Positions 37,546-47,899 of a stretch of 64,000 nt of DNA are shown here, piece after piece (positions within the stretch are counted from its first letter, which is position 1; each line of letters starts with the position of its first letter). Under the pieces are notes generated by a model. The model was not told the DNA's origin. It worked only from the letters and a program-made list of their open reading frames with translations, and did not search any database. This stretch comes from Parelaphostrongylus tenuis. Lineage: Eukaryota; Nematoda; Chromadorea; Rhabditida; Metastrongylidae. The stretch lies in the NCBI GenBank assembly GCA_019055375.1, contig JAHQIW010007225.1, positions 1 to 64,000 of the forward strand, given 5' to 3'. Made by a program: the position numbers and the translations under genes.

Positions 37546-38329
37546 CTGCATACCAAGTTTCTGAGAAAATCAGATCTCTTCTTGAAGCCTGGAACAGGAT
37601 AAGAGCTTCAAAATTAGATATGCTTATTACCATCATTTATTTGGCATAGAATTTGGATGAAGTTATAACATTTGAACGAGAAAAGGTGCCCTGGCATTTC
37701 AAAGGAAAACATCTGCAACTTTCAATCATTTTTCTTTCAGCAACATGTAGAGTACGGGTTATGCATCTCAATGGAGGTTACCACGGGAAATATCGAGGAA
37801 AGTACAGAATTATGATTTGCGGTGATTTACTAATGTGTTATCAATGGCAGCGTTCCTGTCAATCAACTGTCGTGAACTTCATGATATTTGCAGCCCTCCT
37901 CTGTAAGTACCGGCACGATAATTTTTGGAATAGTGGACGACAAAAGCATTCGTGTCGATTGGCGCTTTTTCTTATCTCCTAAATGCCTTCATTCGTTTTG
38001 GATTTATTTTCACACAGGAAGATTTTCAGCACTTGTGACTAGGGAAAGGAAGAATATCTACGAGTATTACACTTTGAGAACCACAAATATCTTTTTTGTG
38101 GCAGAACAGTAAACTAGAATTTCCGAATAATCTTTTGAACGATAAGACGATAAAAATGGATCGACAATGGATGAAGGTGGCACTAAATACTTGCCTTTAG
38201 ACGTGCGGACACCGTGGTATCACACATTATCATGAATGCGAGACCAAACGAAGTGAGTTGGTCATCAAATAGTCGTTAAAAATTCATAACTGTGAGAGTT
38301 AGTTAAATTCATGGACGGCCGCTTCCGCT

Positions 38330-39385
38330 TGTAGTGCGGTTCCCAGATAATTTCCATTCATTTCTTTCTCGTGCACTTGCCGTTCATAGTAATGGTCTGT
38401 TTGATATTGTGGCATATTGCGATGCCCATTTCGTGGTAAACCTTTTGCCATCTGCAGTTGCTGATGGGCGTAGCCACAAACACGTCCGCCTATAGTTTTC
38501 AGTGATCTTCCAAGAGGATGCTCGGATACACCTGAAGATCGTCCTACTGTTCATTTTATTCATCTGGCATCTGTATTTCCTAGTATGAAATCGGTGTTTC
38601 GCAAATGATGTATATATTTCTGGATTGAGTATTGAGTGGCTTCCGAAGACTAAGCAGCTCAAACCGGTCAGACTTTGTGAGTTGCGTTTGAATTAGGGTG
38701 CTTCGTTCAAGTGCCGTGTGGGTCATGCTTAGATTTTTAACGTGGTTATAGCACCAGAATACGTCTCTGCTGCATAACAGAGCGCAGGGAGACTGCTGAA
38801 TTGAAAAGGTGAGCACGGAGTTTGGGGATTGTTATCTGGTCAGTGGCTTCTTTGAGAAACTCGAATTCGGCCCATGCTGCTCTACTTCTTCTGTCTAATT
38901 CTTTGTACATGTTGTTCTCAATGTTTATTCTACGTCGAAAACACTTATGCGATGGAGGCTGGAATTTGAGAACATCTAACTTGAATTTGTCCACACTTGC
39001 ACTATAGAATCTTTATGAACTGGATCTACTTCCTATTTATGCGCAGTCCAATGTTTTTTTTTTAGCTTAATTGAGTTCACTGTGCAGTGCCTCTGATTGC
39101 CTAGCATTTCTCGGAAGTTTTAGTGGTTTTTCCTCAACACGAATGAACTTTTCGTTCCAATTGAGCGACTTCTTTATCCATTACAATACGGCAGTGGACA
39201 CCTTCAGCGATATACTATCGCCTTGTCGACCTACATTCCTAATAGATCTGTTGAGGAGTCGATGAAAATGATATTTTTTCGATCTAACTTCTAGCAATTA
39301 TCTATCGCATGTAGGGCAGCTCACACTGATCGACATGCGCTGATAGGATTGGAATCGTTTTCTCATAGTCGATAGAGGTTGAAAC
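38330..39385 (-). pseudogene. Decayed RTE-type LINE, reverse transcriptase to C-terminus
   Basis: Minus-strand reading, high to low coordinate: SIDYEKTIPIL, GRQGDSISLKVSTAVL and WIKKSLNWNEKFIRVEEK (RT motifs around the FADD region), KIGLRIN-like remnants, then IENNMYKELDRRSRAAWAEF, LKEATDQITIPKLRAHLFN, and near the end ARERNEWKL. Frames change several times. It covers the same C-terminal region as 25090-25860 and extends further 5'. Non-functional. Confidence 0.8.
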
Positions 39386-39399
39386 AAGGGGTATATGGC

Positions 39400-40700
39400 A
39401 CTAGCGACAGATCTCAATGATCCATTTAGCCTCAGACAAAATCTTAATATTCTCAGAAGGACGTTCTCCGTCAGCTTCTAGAGTGAACTCAACAAGCACA
39501 CTGAACGGTAATTACGAGGCTCCTTCAGTCACATTTTTGAGTAGAACGACTATGAGCGAAGTCCTCCACTTTTTCGAAAGTTTTCTTTTGGCAGTCAAAT
39601 GAAAACTCACTTATCAAATAATAATCACATTCTTAGTAATCTTTTCATGATAGATTTGCAAGGAATCAGAAAATGCTAGCAAATCTTAACTTTTCTCATT
39701 GCTAAAATGTAGTATGAAGGTCGAACCAATATTAAGCTCAATGTGTAAGTCGGCATTTTTTAAGCTATCGAATGACCACAAGAACATCTGCTAAAAAATA
39801 AATGTTATATATCAGCTGGAAATATGGCTCATATCTTTCATAGGATGTAGTTTTCTCGTTAGAAAAAGAAATATAGATGTAATATGAAACATAGATGACA
39901 TAATTCTTTTCACCTAAATTACCTCTGTAGCTCTTTCAATGAAATTCCATCAATTTATGATAATAATAATTTCCTGAAAACCTGGCTTGTTTTCCTCGCA
40001 ACCGTCGTCCCAAAGGTCTTCAGATACGCTGACAGATAGCCATGCTTATCTGTGCAGGACTGTTATGTTGTCTTTGTCTCTCTTCCCGCCTTTCTCACGA
40101 GGCGCGATGTCGCCATTGCGGTAGCTGAGTGAGATTTAACGTCACGTGGCACGGTACGAAACGTCCCGCTTCATATTTAGAGGGTCAAGGTAAGCATCAA
40201 CATATTTCCATTCGCCCATATAAACGCAGACCGAACCATAGATACTCGTTCTCTCAAGAAACAATTGAAGGCCATAATTTTTCTCGAAAGTCTCTGGGTT
40301 TCACAATTAGGCCTTGTGTGATTTCTAATTATGTGCATAAACCTGCACTCTTGTTGGATGCTCTTAAGTTCTGCGAAATGGACGTGAGCTGTGTATTAAC
40401 CAGAAATCCTTATCTGCCAAATGAGTACGACACTTTGTTGAGCCCTGCTTATGGACGTATCATTTTTGATAGATTTTTCTTCCACTAGAAAAAGTTTATG
40501 AAAAACTATGTATCTCTTCTCGTCAAAATTCGTAAAAATGCTCAGGGCAGCACTTTTGTGAGAGCACAACGATTGTTCCCACTTAAACTTATCAAGGAAG
40601 TTTTCTCCGACGAAATTTTTGAGAAAATGTAAGAGTGAAGATTGTGTGAAGAATTTCTCTTAAAAAGCCAATTAAAGTGGATATTTGAAAACTGTAGTGC
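39400..40700. other. Intergenic; unexplained 119-codon frame
   Basis: A 119-codon ORF at 40129-40488 (+) has no recognisable domain. A segment near 40100-40150 (CACGAGGCGCGATGTCGCC and flank) is similar to 60519-60575. No gene supported. Confidence 0.35.
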
Positions 40701-40760
40701 TTAGTTAATATAGAGGTGAGTTAATCTGATAAGGATATACATATTTTGAGCCATAGGTCT

Positions 40761-40810
40761 AGTGCTATATAGGCGCCTATTTCGTCCTATTGGGACTCAT
40801 CAGTAGCACC
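40761..40810 (-). ncRNA. Hammerhead ribozyme, type I, intact (copy 1)
   Basis: Minus strand: stem I strand GGTGCTA, core CTGATGA, stem II GTCC/GGAC with loop CAATA, CGAAA, stem III TAG/CTA with loop GCGC, then T-A and the stem I partner TAGCACT. All conserved core bases are present. Predicted cleavage lies between plus positions 40768 and 40767. Confidence 0.92.
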
Positions 40811-41046
40811 CTCCCTCGGTTCCGTCGATCCCTTGAGGTGAAACAATCCTCCAAAGGAACCGACGCCGAGTAAAATTAAGCACCCAAAGTAGGATGATGT
40901 TATTACCTGACTTTGTGGTGACCGGCAGTCGAGCTTACGGCTTTTAAAATGAACTATACTTCTGCTATCGACTGCTTTTTTACAGACCCGCTCAAAATGA
41001 TTTAATCTGATAAGGATATACATATTTTGAGCCATAGGTCTAGTGC

Positions 41047-41066
41047 TATATAGGCGCCTATATAGC
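41047..41066. repeat. 20-bp perfect palindrome at the inverted unit junction
   Basis: CTATATAGGCGCCTATATAG joins the minus-strand and plus-strand units. Its centre is the stem III sequence TAGGCGCCTA of the ribozyme, and the plus copy resumes at CTCGACTGCCGG, truncated. Confidence 0.8.
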
Positions 41067-41189
41067 TCGACTGCCGGTCACCACAAAGTCAGGTAATAAC
41101 ATCATCCTACTTTGGGTGCTTAATTTTACTCGGGCGTCGGTTCCTTTGGAGGATTGTTTCACCTCAAGGGATCGACGGAACCGAGGGAG

Positions 41190-41239
41190 GGTGCTACTGA
41201 TGAGTCCCAATAGGACGAAATAGGCGCCTATATAGCACT
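41190..41239 (+). ncRNA. Hammerhead ribozyme, type I, intact (copy 2)
   Basis: Stem I GGTGCTA (41190-41196), CTGATGA (41197-41203), stem II GTCC-CAATA-GGAC, C then GAAA (41217-41220), stem III TAG-GCGC-CTA (41221-41230), T41231, A41232, cleavage, then TAGCACT (41233-41239). The three-pair palindromic stem III is typical of ribozymes thought to act as dimers in tandem transcripts. Confidence 0.93.
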
Positions 41240-41469
41240 AGACCTATGGCTCAAAATATGTATATCCTTATCAGATTAAATCATTTTGAGCGGGTCTGTA
41301 AAAAAGCAGTCGATAGCAGAAGTATAGTTCATTTTAAAAGCCGTAAGCTCGACTGCGGTCACCACAAAGTCAGGTAATAACATCATCCTACTTTGGGTGC
41401 TTAATTTTACTCGGCGTCGGTTCCTTTGGAGGATTGTTTCACCTCAAGGGATCGACGGAACCGAGGGAG

Positions 41470-41519
41470 GGTGCTACTGATGAGTCCCAATAGGACGAAA
41501 TAGGCGCCTATATAGCACT
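41470..41519 (+). ncRNA. Hammerhead ribozyme, type I, intact (copy 3)
   Basis: Identical to copy 2 over all 50 positions, 280 nt downstream. Cleavage is predicted after 41512. Together with copy 2 it would release a 280-nt RNA with 5'-OH and 2',3'-cyclic phosphate ends, the substrate form for circularisation by RtcB-type ligase. Confidence 0.93.
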
Positions 41520-41620
41520 AGACCTATGGCTCAAAATATGTATATTCTTATCAGATTAAATCATTTTGAGCGGGTCTGTAAAAAGCAGTCGATAGCAGAA
41601 GTATAGAGGTGAGTTTTGAG

Positions 41621-42476
41621 ATTCTTTTTGATTAGGGAGGGACAAATGAAAAACGACCTCATTCACTGGAGAGGAAATTTCTATAGGAGTATTAGTAACC
41701 ATTCGAGAGCTGAGCCTTCAGGCGACCGCACCACGCTGTCTTTTTTTCAGAGCACTCTTTTGTAACATTGTAACACTTAGATCAAAAATTATGTCCCACA
41801 CTCGCCTTTTGCCTTCATTTTTACTACGCATGTAATTCGCTGAAAGCCGAAAAGCATGTCAATGTGTAGCAAAATTTTTGTAGCATCTTAGAAAATCGTT
41901 TTATCTGCAGGTTCTTTCAAAGCAGGGGAAAGTTCTCAATTGAATGACAAAATATCGATCGTTCCGCCTCGTCCCGCCCCTGCCACGCCTCCACTCTCCG
42001 CGCTGCTCTAGCTTTGTCGAATAGTTGGTAAACAGCGTTGCTAAAAATGTAAAACTCAATCTTATTTTCTCTGCTAAACCGTATTTCTGGAAAGTATGCA
42101 CATCGCTAGAATCAGGAAAGGAAGGACAAAGAAGAGCTCTGTCCAGCGGAGTCAAAAGATCAAAGGAGATCAAAAGATAGAAAGAGCTTTTCGAGGAACA
42201 AGTACATGTTTGTTTCTTCAAAGGCTGTGCTATAGCTTGAGTACTGGAGTATTGTCCAGCGAAATGTGAGCGAGATAACAGAAGAAACACACGCGGTTTC
42301 ATGAACGTGATTTTATTTCGAATGTTACAGCGTTATATAGGGGGTGCTTTGAAAAACCGGCTACGTGGGGCTATAGCCTCCAGTCTCAGCTTTTGAATGG
42401 TTACTAACGTTTCTGTGAAAATTCTCTGGGAATGATTTCGGTTATTCATTTGTCCCCTCTCAATCAGAAAGAACCA
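41621..42476. mobile_element. Non-autonomous DNA transposon with long terminal inverted repeats, copy 1
   Basis: The left end (GGGACAAATGAAAAACG, TTAGTAACCATTCGAGAGCT) is the imperfect inverse of the right end (complement of GGGACAAATGAATAACCG and TTAGTAACCATTCAAAAGCT), over roughly 75-90 bp. The interior is shared with copy 2 but contains no transposase. The 133-codon frame at 41901-42302 (-) is not convincing as a gene. Confidence 0.7.
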
Positions 42477-42516
42477 CTTTTGAAATGACTGAAAATAAAA
42501 ACTATGAATGGAAAAA

Positions 42517-43404
42517 CCGATTCTTTTCCGTTAATCGCGAACAAATGAAAAACCGATCTCATTTACTGGTGAAAAATTTATAGAAGCGTTGATAATCTTT
42601 GGAACATTTAGATCTCTGGCTACAGCTACATGTAGCCGTTTTTTTTTTTTTTTGAAAGACGGTTTTACTACGCTGTAGTATTCAAAAGAAAACTGGGTTT
42701 CGAACCCTTCTTGCGCTTTCGTTTTCTTTCACACGTATAATTTGCGGGAACCACGAAAGTATATGCGCGCGTGGAGAAACTCTCGTAGTATCTTAGCCGA
42801 TCATTTTATGTGGAAGTTTCCTTCAGGGCGGAAAAAAATTCATAATTGAAAACAGCTTGCATCCCATATGTCTAACGTATAAGGGCATCGATCGTCGCCC
42901 CCCCCCCCCCCCCTCCAGCTGGACCGGTAAACAAGCTCACCGAATATGTGACACTCGATCTTGTTTTTCCCTGCTACAAAATACGCATAACGCTGGTGTC
43001 AATGAAACTAGCGCTATCAAGTGACTGCTAATAGTCTAAAGAAAGAGCTATGTCCGGCAAGTTGTAAAACACTAATGTTTCCTTTCTTTAACAACGCTAT
43101 AAAAAGAGCTTTTCCGGAAAGCAAATAAATTTTTTTGCTCTTTGAGACTTATGCTGTCGAAAGAGTGCTGGCAATCCAAAGAAGGAGTTTCGTCCAGCGA
43201 AATCTAAGCGAGATAAGAAAAAATGCATGGTCGTGTGGGACATGATTTTATTTTGGATTTTGCAGCATATAAAATGGTGTTTTGAAAAAGCAGGCACGCA
43301 AGGCCCTTACCAGAGATTCAAGCTTTCGAATAACTAGTAATACTCCTGTGAAAATTTTCTACCCGGTCGATTTTCATTTGTTTCTGTACAACGGAAATGA
43401 ATCG
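42517..43404. mobile_element. Non-autonomous DNA transposon with terminal inverted repeats, copy 2
   Basis: Terminal inverted repeats begin CGATTCTTTTCCGTT at left and CGATTCATTTCCGTT as the complement at right. Interior blocks parallel copy 1 in order (for example TCCAGCGAAATNTNAGCGAGATAA). A 15-18 base C run lies near 42898. Copies are substantially diverged, so the pair is old. Confidence 0.65.
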
Positions 43405-43609
43405 AAAATGCCTCATCCTTGGTTTGACGAAGCAGTAACTAATTTGTCAATTTTATACCCAAATTCTCTCTTAGTAAGTGATCTCAAAAGGAAATTTTTG
43501 GGATAAAGTTGTTCTGCTACTATACTGCTCCCATTGCTAGCATAAACAGCTAGGAATTGAGTGGTAATTGAAAATTCTACTTAAGATTGGAGGAGGATGC
43601 ACGTTTCAG

Positions 43610-44930
43610 TTATGTTGGTTTGGGTAAAAGGCGGGTTCAACTCCCGCCTGATTGAGTTTTTCCTTACCACTTAATTCTCTTGGATGGATCTGGAACATCA
43701 TAACAGCGCAAAAATTCAGTGGAGGCATGCGAAATCTTGAGAGTATGAACAGCATTCATTCTTATAACAGTACTATTACGCAAAGTAGATTTTTTCGCTT
43801 TTTAAACGATCAACGCACTCGATCGAACGTTAGTTGAACTCAGTGAATGAGTCAATGAATATGACTAATATGATGTTTCCATTAAAAGCTTGATTTCTTC
43901 TATAAAGATTGAATAGGCTTCGAACAGATATCGCAAATGCCAAAAAAACTTTACCGTATGGCTTGCAATACATTCATTATCGATCAAAGAAAATATGAGA
44001 TGAATCACAAACGAAACAGAAAGAAGAATGCAACAACAATGAAAAGACTGGATTCTGATAGCTGAACGTGGCATGTCGACAAAATTGTCATGTAATGTCA
44101 GCTTAACAATTCATAAAATAGATTTCTGACCTCATATTAAAACTGCGGGCAGAATCTTACATCATCTATATGTTCAAAAATTATAAAAAATGGGCATGTC
44201 AATTAGGCATCAGGAAACCAATGCAAATATCATCGGAATTTTATGAATTCTTACTAAATTGTAGCCATCCAGTGGTGAATTGTCGTATTCGAATCAATAC
44301 TGAAAGTTATTTCTACAAGGTGAGATAATTTACATTTCGGAGGGATGCATCACAGTATTCTGTTACAAAAAATATACACATTTATCACAACGTGTCACTC
44401 TGTCGGCCTTCATATTGTGTAACATAAATAGAAGTGAACTATATATCAACGTCGCGGTCATCTCGATCACGAAACTCTCTACTTGAGAGCCACCCAGTCG
44501 GTCCCCGAAAACGGGTGTTCGGTTTTGTTTCGTACTGATGCTAGTATAACTCGCTACTCTTTGCCAGTGACAGCGAATTATGTTGAGATCTGACGGTATT
44601 CAAAGGTGTCGAAGCGGATGAAGTTATTTTTCGTGATCTAAATAGCTTCAACATAGGCAACATGACGATAGTGTTCACAGAAGCAAAAACATTGGCAAGA
44701 TTAGAAAAAATCCAATAAAATTTATAAAAGCGAATGTCGCCTGGCAAGTTTTGTTTGTTGAATATGAGCAAAAGTGAGGGTGGTCTTCAGACCATCATTA
44801 CCAAAATAGCTTAAGCAGCTTCCCTTTCTAAGGATGATCAGTGACATGCAACACTTTGAATCTCAGGCGGAAGTTGAGTCAGGGTTTTACTCATAGCGAG
44901 GCGCGTGTTACCTCTACAAAACCAAAACCA
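43610..44930 (+). pseudogene. Segmental duplication, copy B: orphan last exon of the aminotransferase
   Basis: At 43810-43854 the frame gives TINALDRTLVELSE then TGA, matching the terminal exon TVNALDRTLAEAVWMS of the gene 20 kb upstream. The acceptor is lost (TTTTTAA instead of TTTTTAG). The similarity continues into the 3' flank (to about 44615) and to shared SINEs at both ends. No other aminotransferase exon is present, so this is a non-functional fragment. Confidence 0.7.
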
Positions 44931-45264
44931 CCGTTTTGTTACCACTCTTTCTTCGACATAAGGCATCGCAGCTGTGAACAACAAACCATCACAGAGTTTG
45001 GTCTTGCAATGACATATCGGGATTCAAACTACTCTAAACCAACAGCCCTTGAATATACACATTTAACTTGGTGCAAAGAAAAATTGCGGTTTTAGACCGT
45101 GCTGAGACCGCAATAACTCGGCTGGCTAGACGGGAATTGGTTGACGTTAAATTTTTCTGCAAAATCTCGTGTAGATTCCAGAAGATCGGCTTTGGTGATC
45201 AAAAGAAATATCTCAATAGCAAACGGCGCATTTCGACGCTCAAATCGCAATCATTTTTTCACTA

Positions 45265-45375
45265 AGTGGTACCACGCGCCTCCAGTATGAGTTGACACGA
45301 GTTCGATCCCAGCATGTAGTTCAAAGTGCTGTACATCACTCGTCATCCTTGGTATATCGTCATAACATTACAGCA
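45265..45375 (+). repeat. tRNA-like SINE (family A type)
   Basis: AAGTGGTACCACGCGCCTCC as a degenerate A-box side and GAGTTCGATCCCAGC as B box, followed by a CATAACATTACAGCACTGTC tail like the family A 3' end. Confidence 0.5.
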
Positions 45376-46535
45376 CTGTCAAAACATCTGTGTGGAATAG
45401 AAATCTAGTTTACTCGCTGAATATTTCCACTTTGAAAAGAGCTCGAGAAGGCTCAATTTTTTCCCATTTCATTTAAGTTAATTAGGCTTTCGTGGGCTGA
45501 CAAAAGGAGATTGCACCTACTATCATGCTTTTTTATCTTTATGTAGATAACCGTTTAATTTGTTGCCTGAAAATATTGTAGGCAGAATAAGTAATGGAAA
45601 AATGTCAATGAGTTTCATTTGACCGCACCACATACCATGCCAAGATGCACTTTTTGTTAACAAGATGATTTATGCATTCAAAAAAGCAATTTGAGTCACT
45701 TTGAAACAATTCGAACGATTCATTTGAAGTTTTTCAGTGAACGGAATATCTACGAGTTTTATGTGGTCCTATGTTCATTTGTTAATCACTGTTGTTTCAG
45801 TATGATTTTCGAATTAAGCTATGACACTCCATTATGTTAAGTTTGGAGGGAGAGTTTAATGACAATAATTTACACAGTGCCCCTACTTGTAATCCGATTT
45901 CATATCTGAATGAAGTGTGAAGATGTAAAGTGAAACTAAAGGGAACTGGCACAAGTAGACAAGATAGAGCACTGCATCCATATAAAGATACATAACGAGC
46001 CCAGACGTCGTCGACCTAAAAAAACCGAGAGTCATTCTATCACCCGATATTTTTTTCAGCTACCATATTATACTGCTATCACTCTAAAAATAATCAATAC
46101 TAACGATATCTTGAATATTACGCTCTATGTGCTATGAAATGCTCTCATTGATCAGATGTTCACCAACTATAGTACGTATTCATTCTGTTGATTTTGTAAA
46201 AAAAAAAAGTCAAATGTTTTCCTTCATGGCTCATGTTCTCATATTGTGCAGATTTTTGTATAATCTCCACCGACTACCCTCCATTTAGAGGTGTTTTCAA
46301 ATTCTGCATTGAGTTTAGTCTCCAATCAACGATCTTGCTTTACCCATCAATGTCGCTGAATGGTGGTGGACGAAATGATTCTTTCTACATGGCTGGGACA
46401 TCTTCATTGCTTATCCAGATTTTCTTCACCTTTGGCCTTTGGCCACCTCTGTAGATCGCAAACTTTTCTCAGGCACGTTTGTTACAATCTTGGTGACACT
46501 GGGGATTGGCGGGTGCTGTTTGACTCGAGTGGTGG

Positions 46536-46986
46536 TCAACCAGTGACCATGATTGTATTGTACAACATCATAAACCCCTGCGTCATCCGTACGGTCCATA
46601 AGAAAAATTTGAAACGCTTCAAAGGAAGTGTCTTTCTGTGCAAAAGTCACACTAATTTCTTTTGTATTAGTACAGTTTTAGTACTTTTTGGAATAAACAA
46701 TCAGAGAATAACAGTGAAAAATGATCAGGTGAGCAAAATAGATAGCCCCGACACATTGATCAAATTCCATCGGATTATGAGGCGTAAATTGTAAGGACAC
46801 AACTTAATAGTGATTATATGGTTTTGTACAGTCACGAGACTGAGAATATAAAGAAATCCGAACTTACTGCAAAGAATAGACTTCGTCGATAAATTGTAGG
46901 GTATAGTACGGAGCATTGAAGATCATTTGTACGGTGGCCATAAATAGACATCTCCGAATGGCTCGTTGACGTCGAAAATTTGTCAC
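46536..46986 (-). CDS. Seven-transmembrane receptor-like gene, two 3' exons (TM6-TM7)
   Basis: Exon 46986-46868 opens in phase 0 after a TTTCCAG acceptor, encodes a basic loop (RRQRAIRRCLF), then a TM6-like stretch MIFNAPYYTLQFIDEVYSL, and ends at a GTAAGT donor in phase 2. Exon 46635-46536 follows a TTTTGCACAG acceptor and continues in phase: KTLPLKRFKFFLWTVRMTQG then FMMLYNTIMVTG and TGA. The basic-loop, TM, short loop, TM order fits the end of a 7TM receptor, with a QG in TM7 as in the gene at 54.4-58.7 kb. The protein stops right after TM7. Upstream exons were not found. Possibly a chemoreceptor; ligand unknown. Confidence 0.45.
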
Positions 46987-47689
46987 CTGGAAACGCTGAA
47001 GTTGAAGAAATGACACTTCAACACATTTGCGAAAAAGAAAGAACTATATTCATTTTGGAACAGATTTGGAATCTGCTCTAGATTAGAGATGCTGGATTGC
47101 AATCTACCTACGATTACAATAACTCTACATCTTTTTCCTCTATGACGTTTTTAGTGGTTAGAAAGACGCACTTAACATTTTCCAATTTTTCACGGGCAAA
47201 ACCATTTTCTATGTTTGTTGAATAACTCAAGCATTGATTTTACATCATAGATATCTGACGCTATCCGGGAAAAATGCATGTTTCAATGAAGTATTTGATC
47301 AACGCTTTACTGCTATCTCTGTAGTTTGACAGTGCCGCATCGTAACTAGGGGGTGTTCATGAATGTCGCATTGCGGTGTGAAGTGGCGATAAAGGACTTT
47401 TCCTTAGTAAGGTTTTTTGGGATGAAAAAGAGTTCTTAGTGCACGTAAGAATTTCCAAGTAAGAGTAAACCAAGGGCGAGATTTAGAGCGGTTCAGATAT
47501 CTAATTAGTGGCAACGCGTCAAATTCCTCTGTCCAACGAAAGTCTGCGATTGAATACGGTAACGACTTTATTGAAGCTCCATTAACCTAATCTAAGGGTT
47601 CCGAGAAGTCACGATGAGCTCAAGTGTCAATGAATCATGTCAGTACCCACTCATGAGCGCCCCCGCCTACTACGTCGCGCGGTGATGCC

Positions 47690-47895
47690 AAACCTTGAAA
47701 AAAAATCCAGACCAGCGAAGGGCGTTGCCTACGGTCATACCACCAGAGAAAGACATTTGAAGAGGTCTTTGTGATTACCGTCCGATATGTCTCTCGAATG
47801 CGCTGTACAAGTGTTGTACAAGCTGTTCACGAAACTGTCCTACATTGAATATCACAGCTTTTAATGAGACGCATGTGGTTGAACAGGTAAGTTTT
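47690..47895 (+). pseudogene. RTE LINE reverse-transcriptase fragment
   Basis: CDYRPICLSNALYK in one frame, then VLYKLFTKLSYIEYHS after a frameshift, corresponds to the start of the RT domain of RTE elements (DYRPI..L....YK..). About 200 bp, opposite in orientation to the two other RTE pieces. Confidence 0.65.
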
Positions 47896-47899
47896 TGAC

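Larger units (their letters stand above)
40723..41602. mobile_element. Retrozyme/Penelope-like non-autonomous element with hammerhead ribozymes
   Basis: It has one unit on the minus strand (ribozyme at 40761-40810), an inverted junction in a 20-bp palindrome at 41047-41066, then plus-strand units ending in ribozymes at 41190-41239 and 41470-41519. Predicted cleavage sites are 280 nt apart on plus (after 41232 and 41512) and 281 nt apart on minus. Unit copies are nearly identical, so the insertion is young. A 14-bp direct repeat TATAGAGGTGAGTT flanks the block (40709-40722, 41603-41616). There is no ORF, so mobilisation must be in trans; known animal elements of this layout depend on Penelope-like reverse transcriptases. 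A stable stem (CGGTTCC...GGAACCG) precedes each ribozyme. Confidence 0.85.

Noticed and set aside
40129..40488. 119-codon plus-strand ORF
   Set aside because: No recognisable motif, signal peptide or splice context; plausible by chance.
41901..42302. 133-codon minus-strand ORF
   Set aside because: It lies within the TIR element; the paralogous copy does not preserve the frame over its length.
46360..46794. 144-codon plus-strand ORF
   Set aside because: It overlaps antisense to the in-phase, splice-bounded receptor exon at 46536-46635 and shows no domain.
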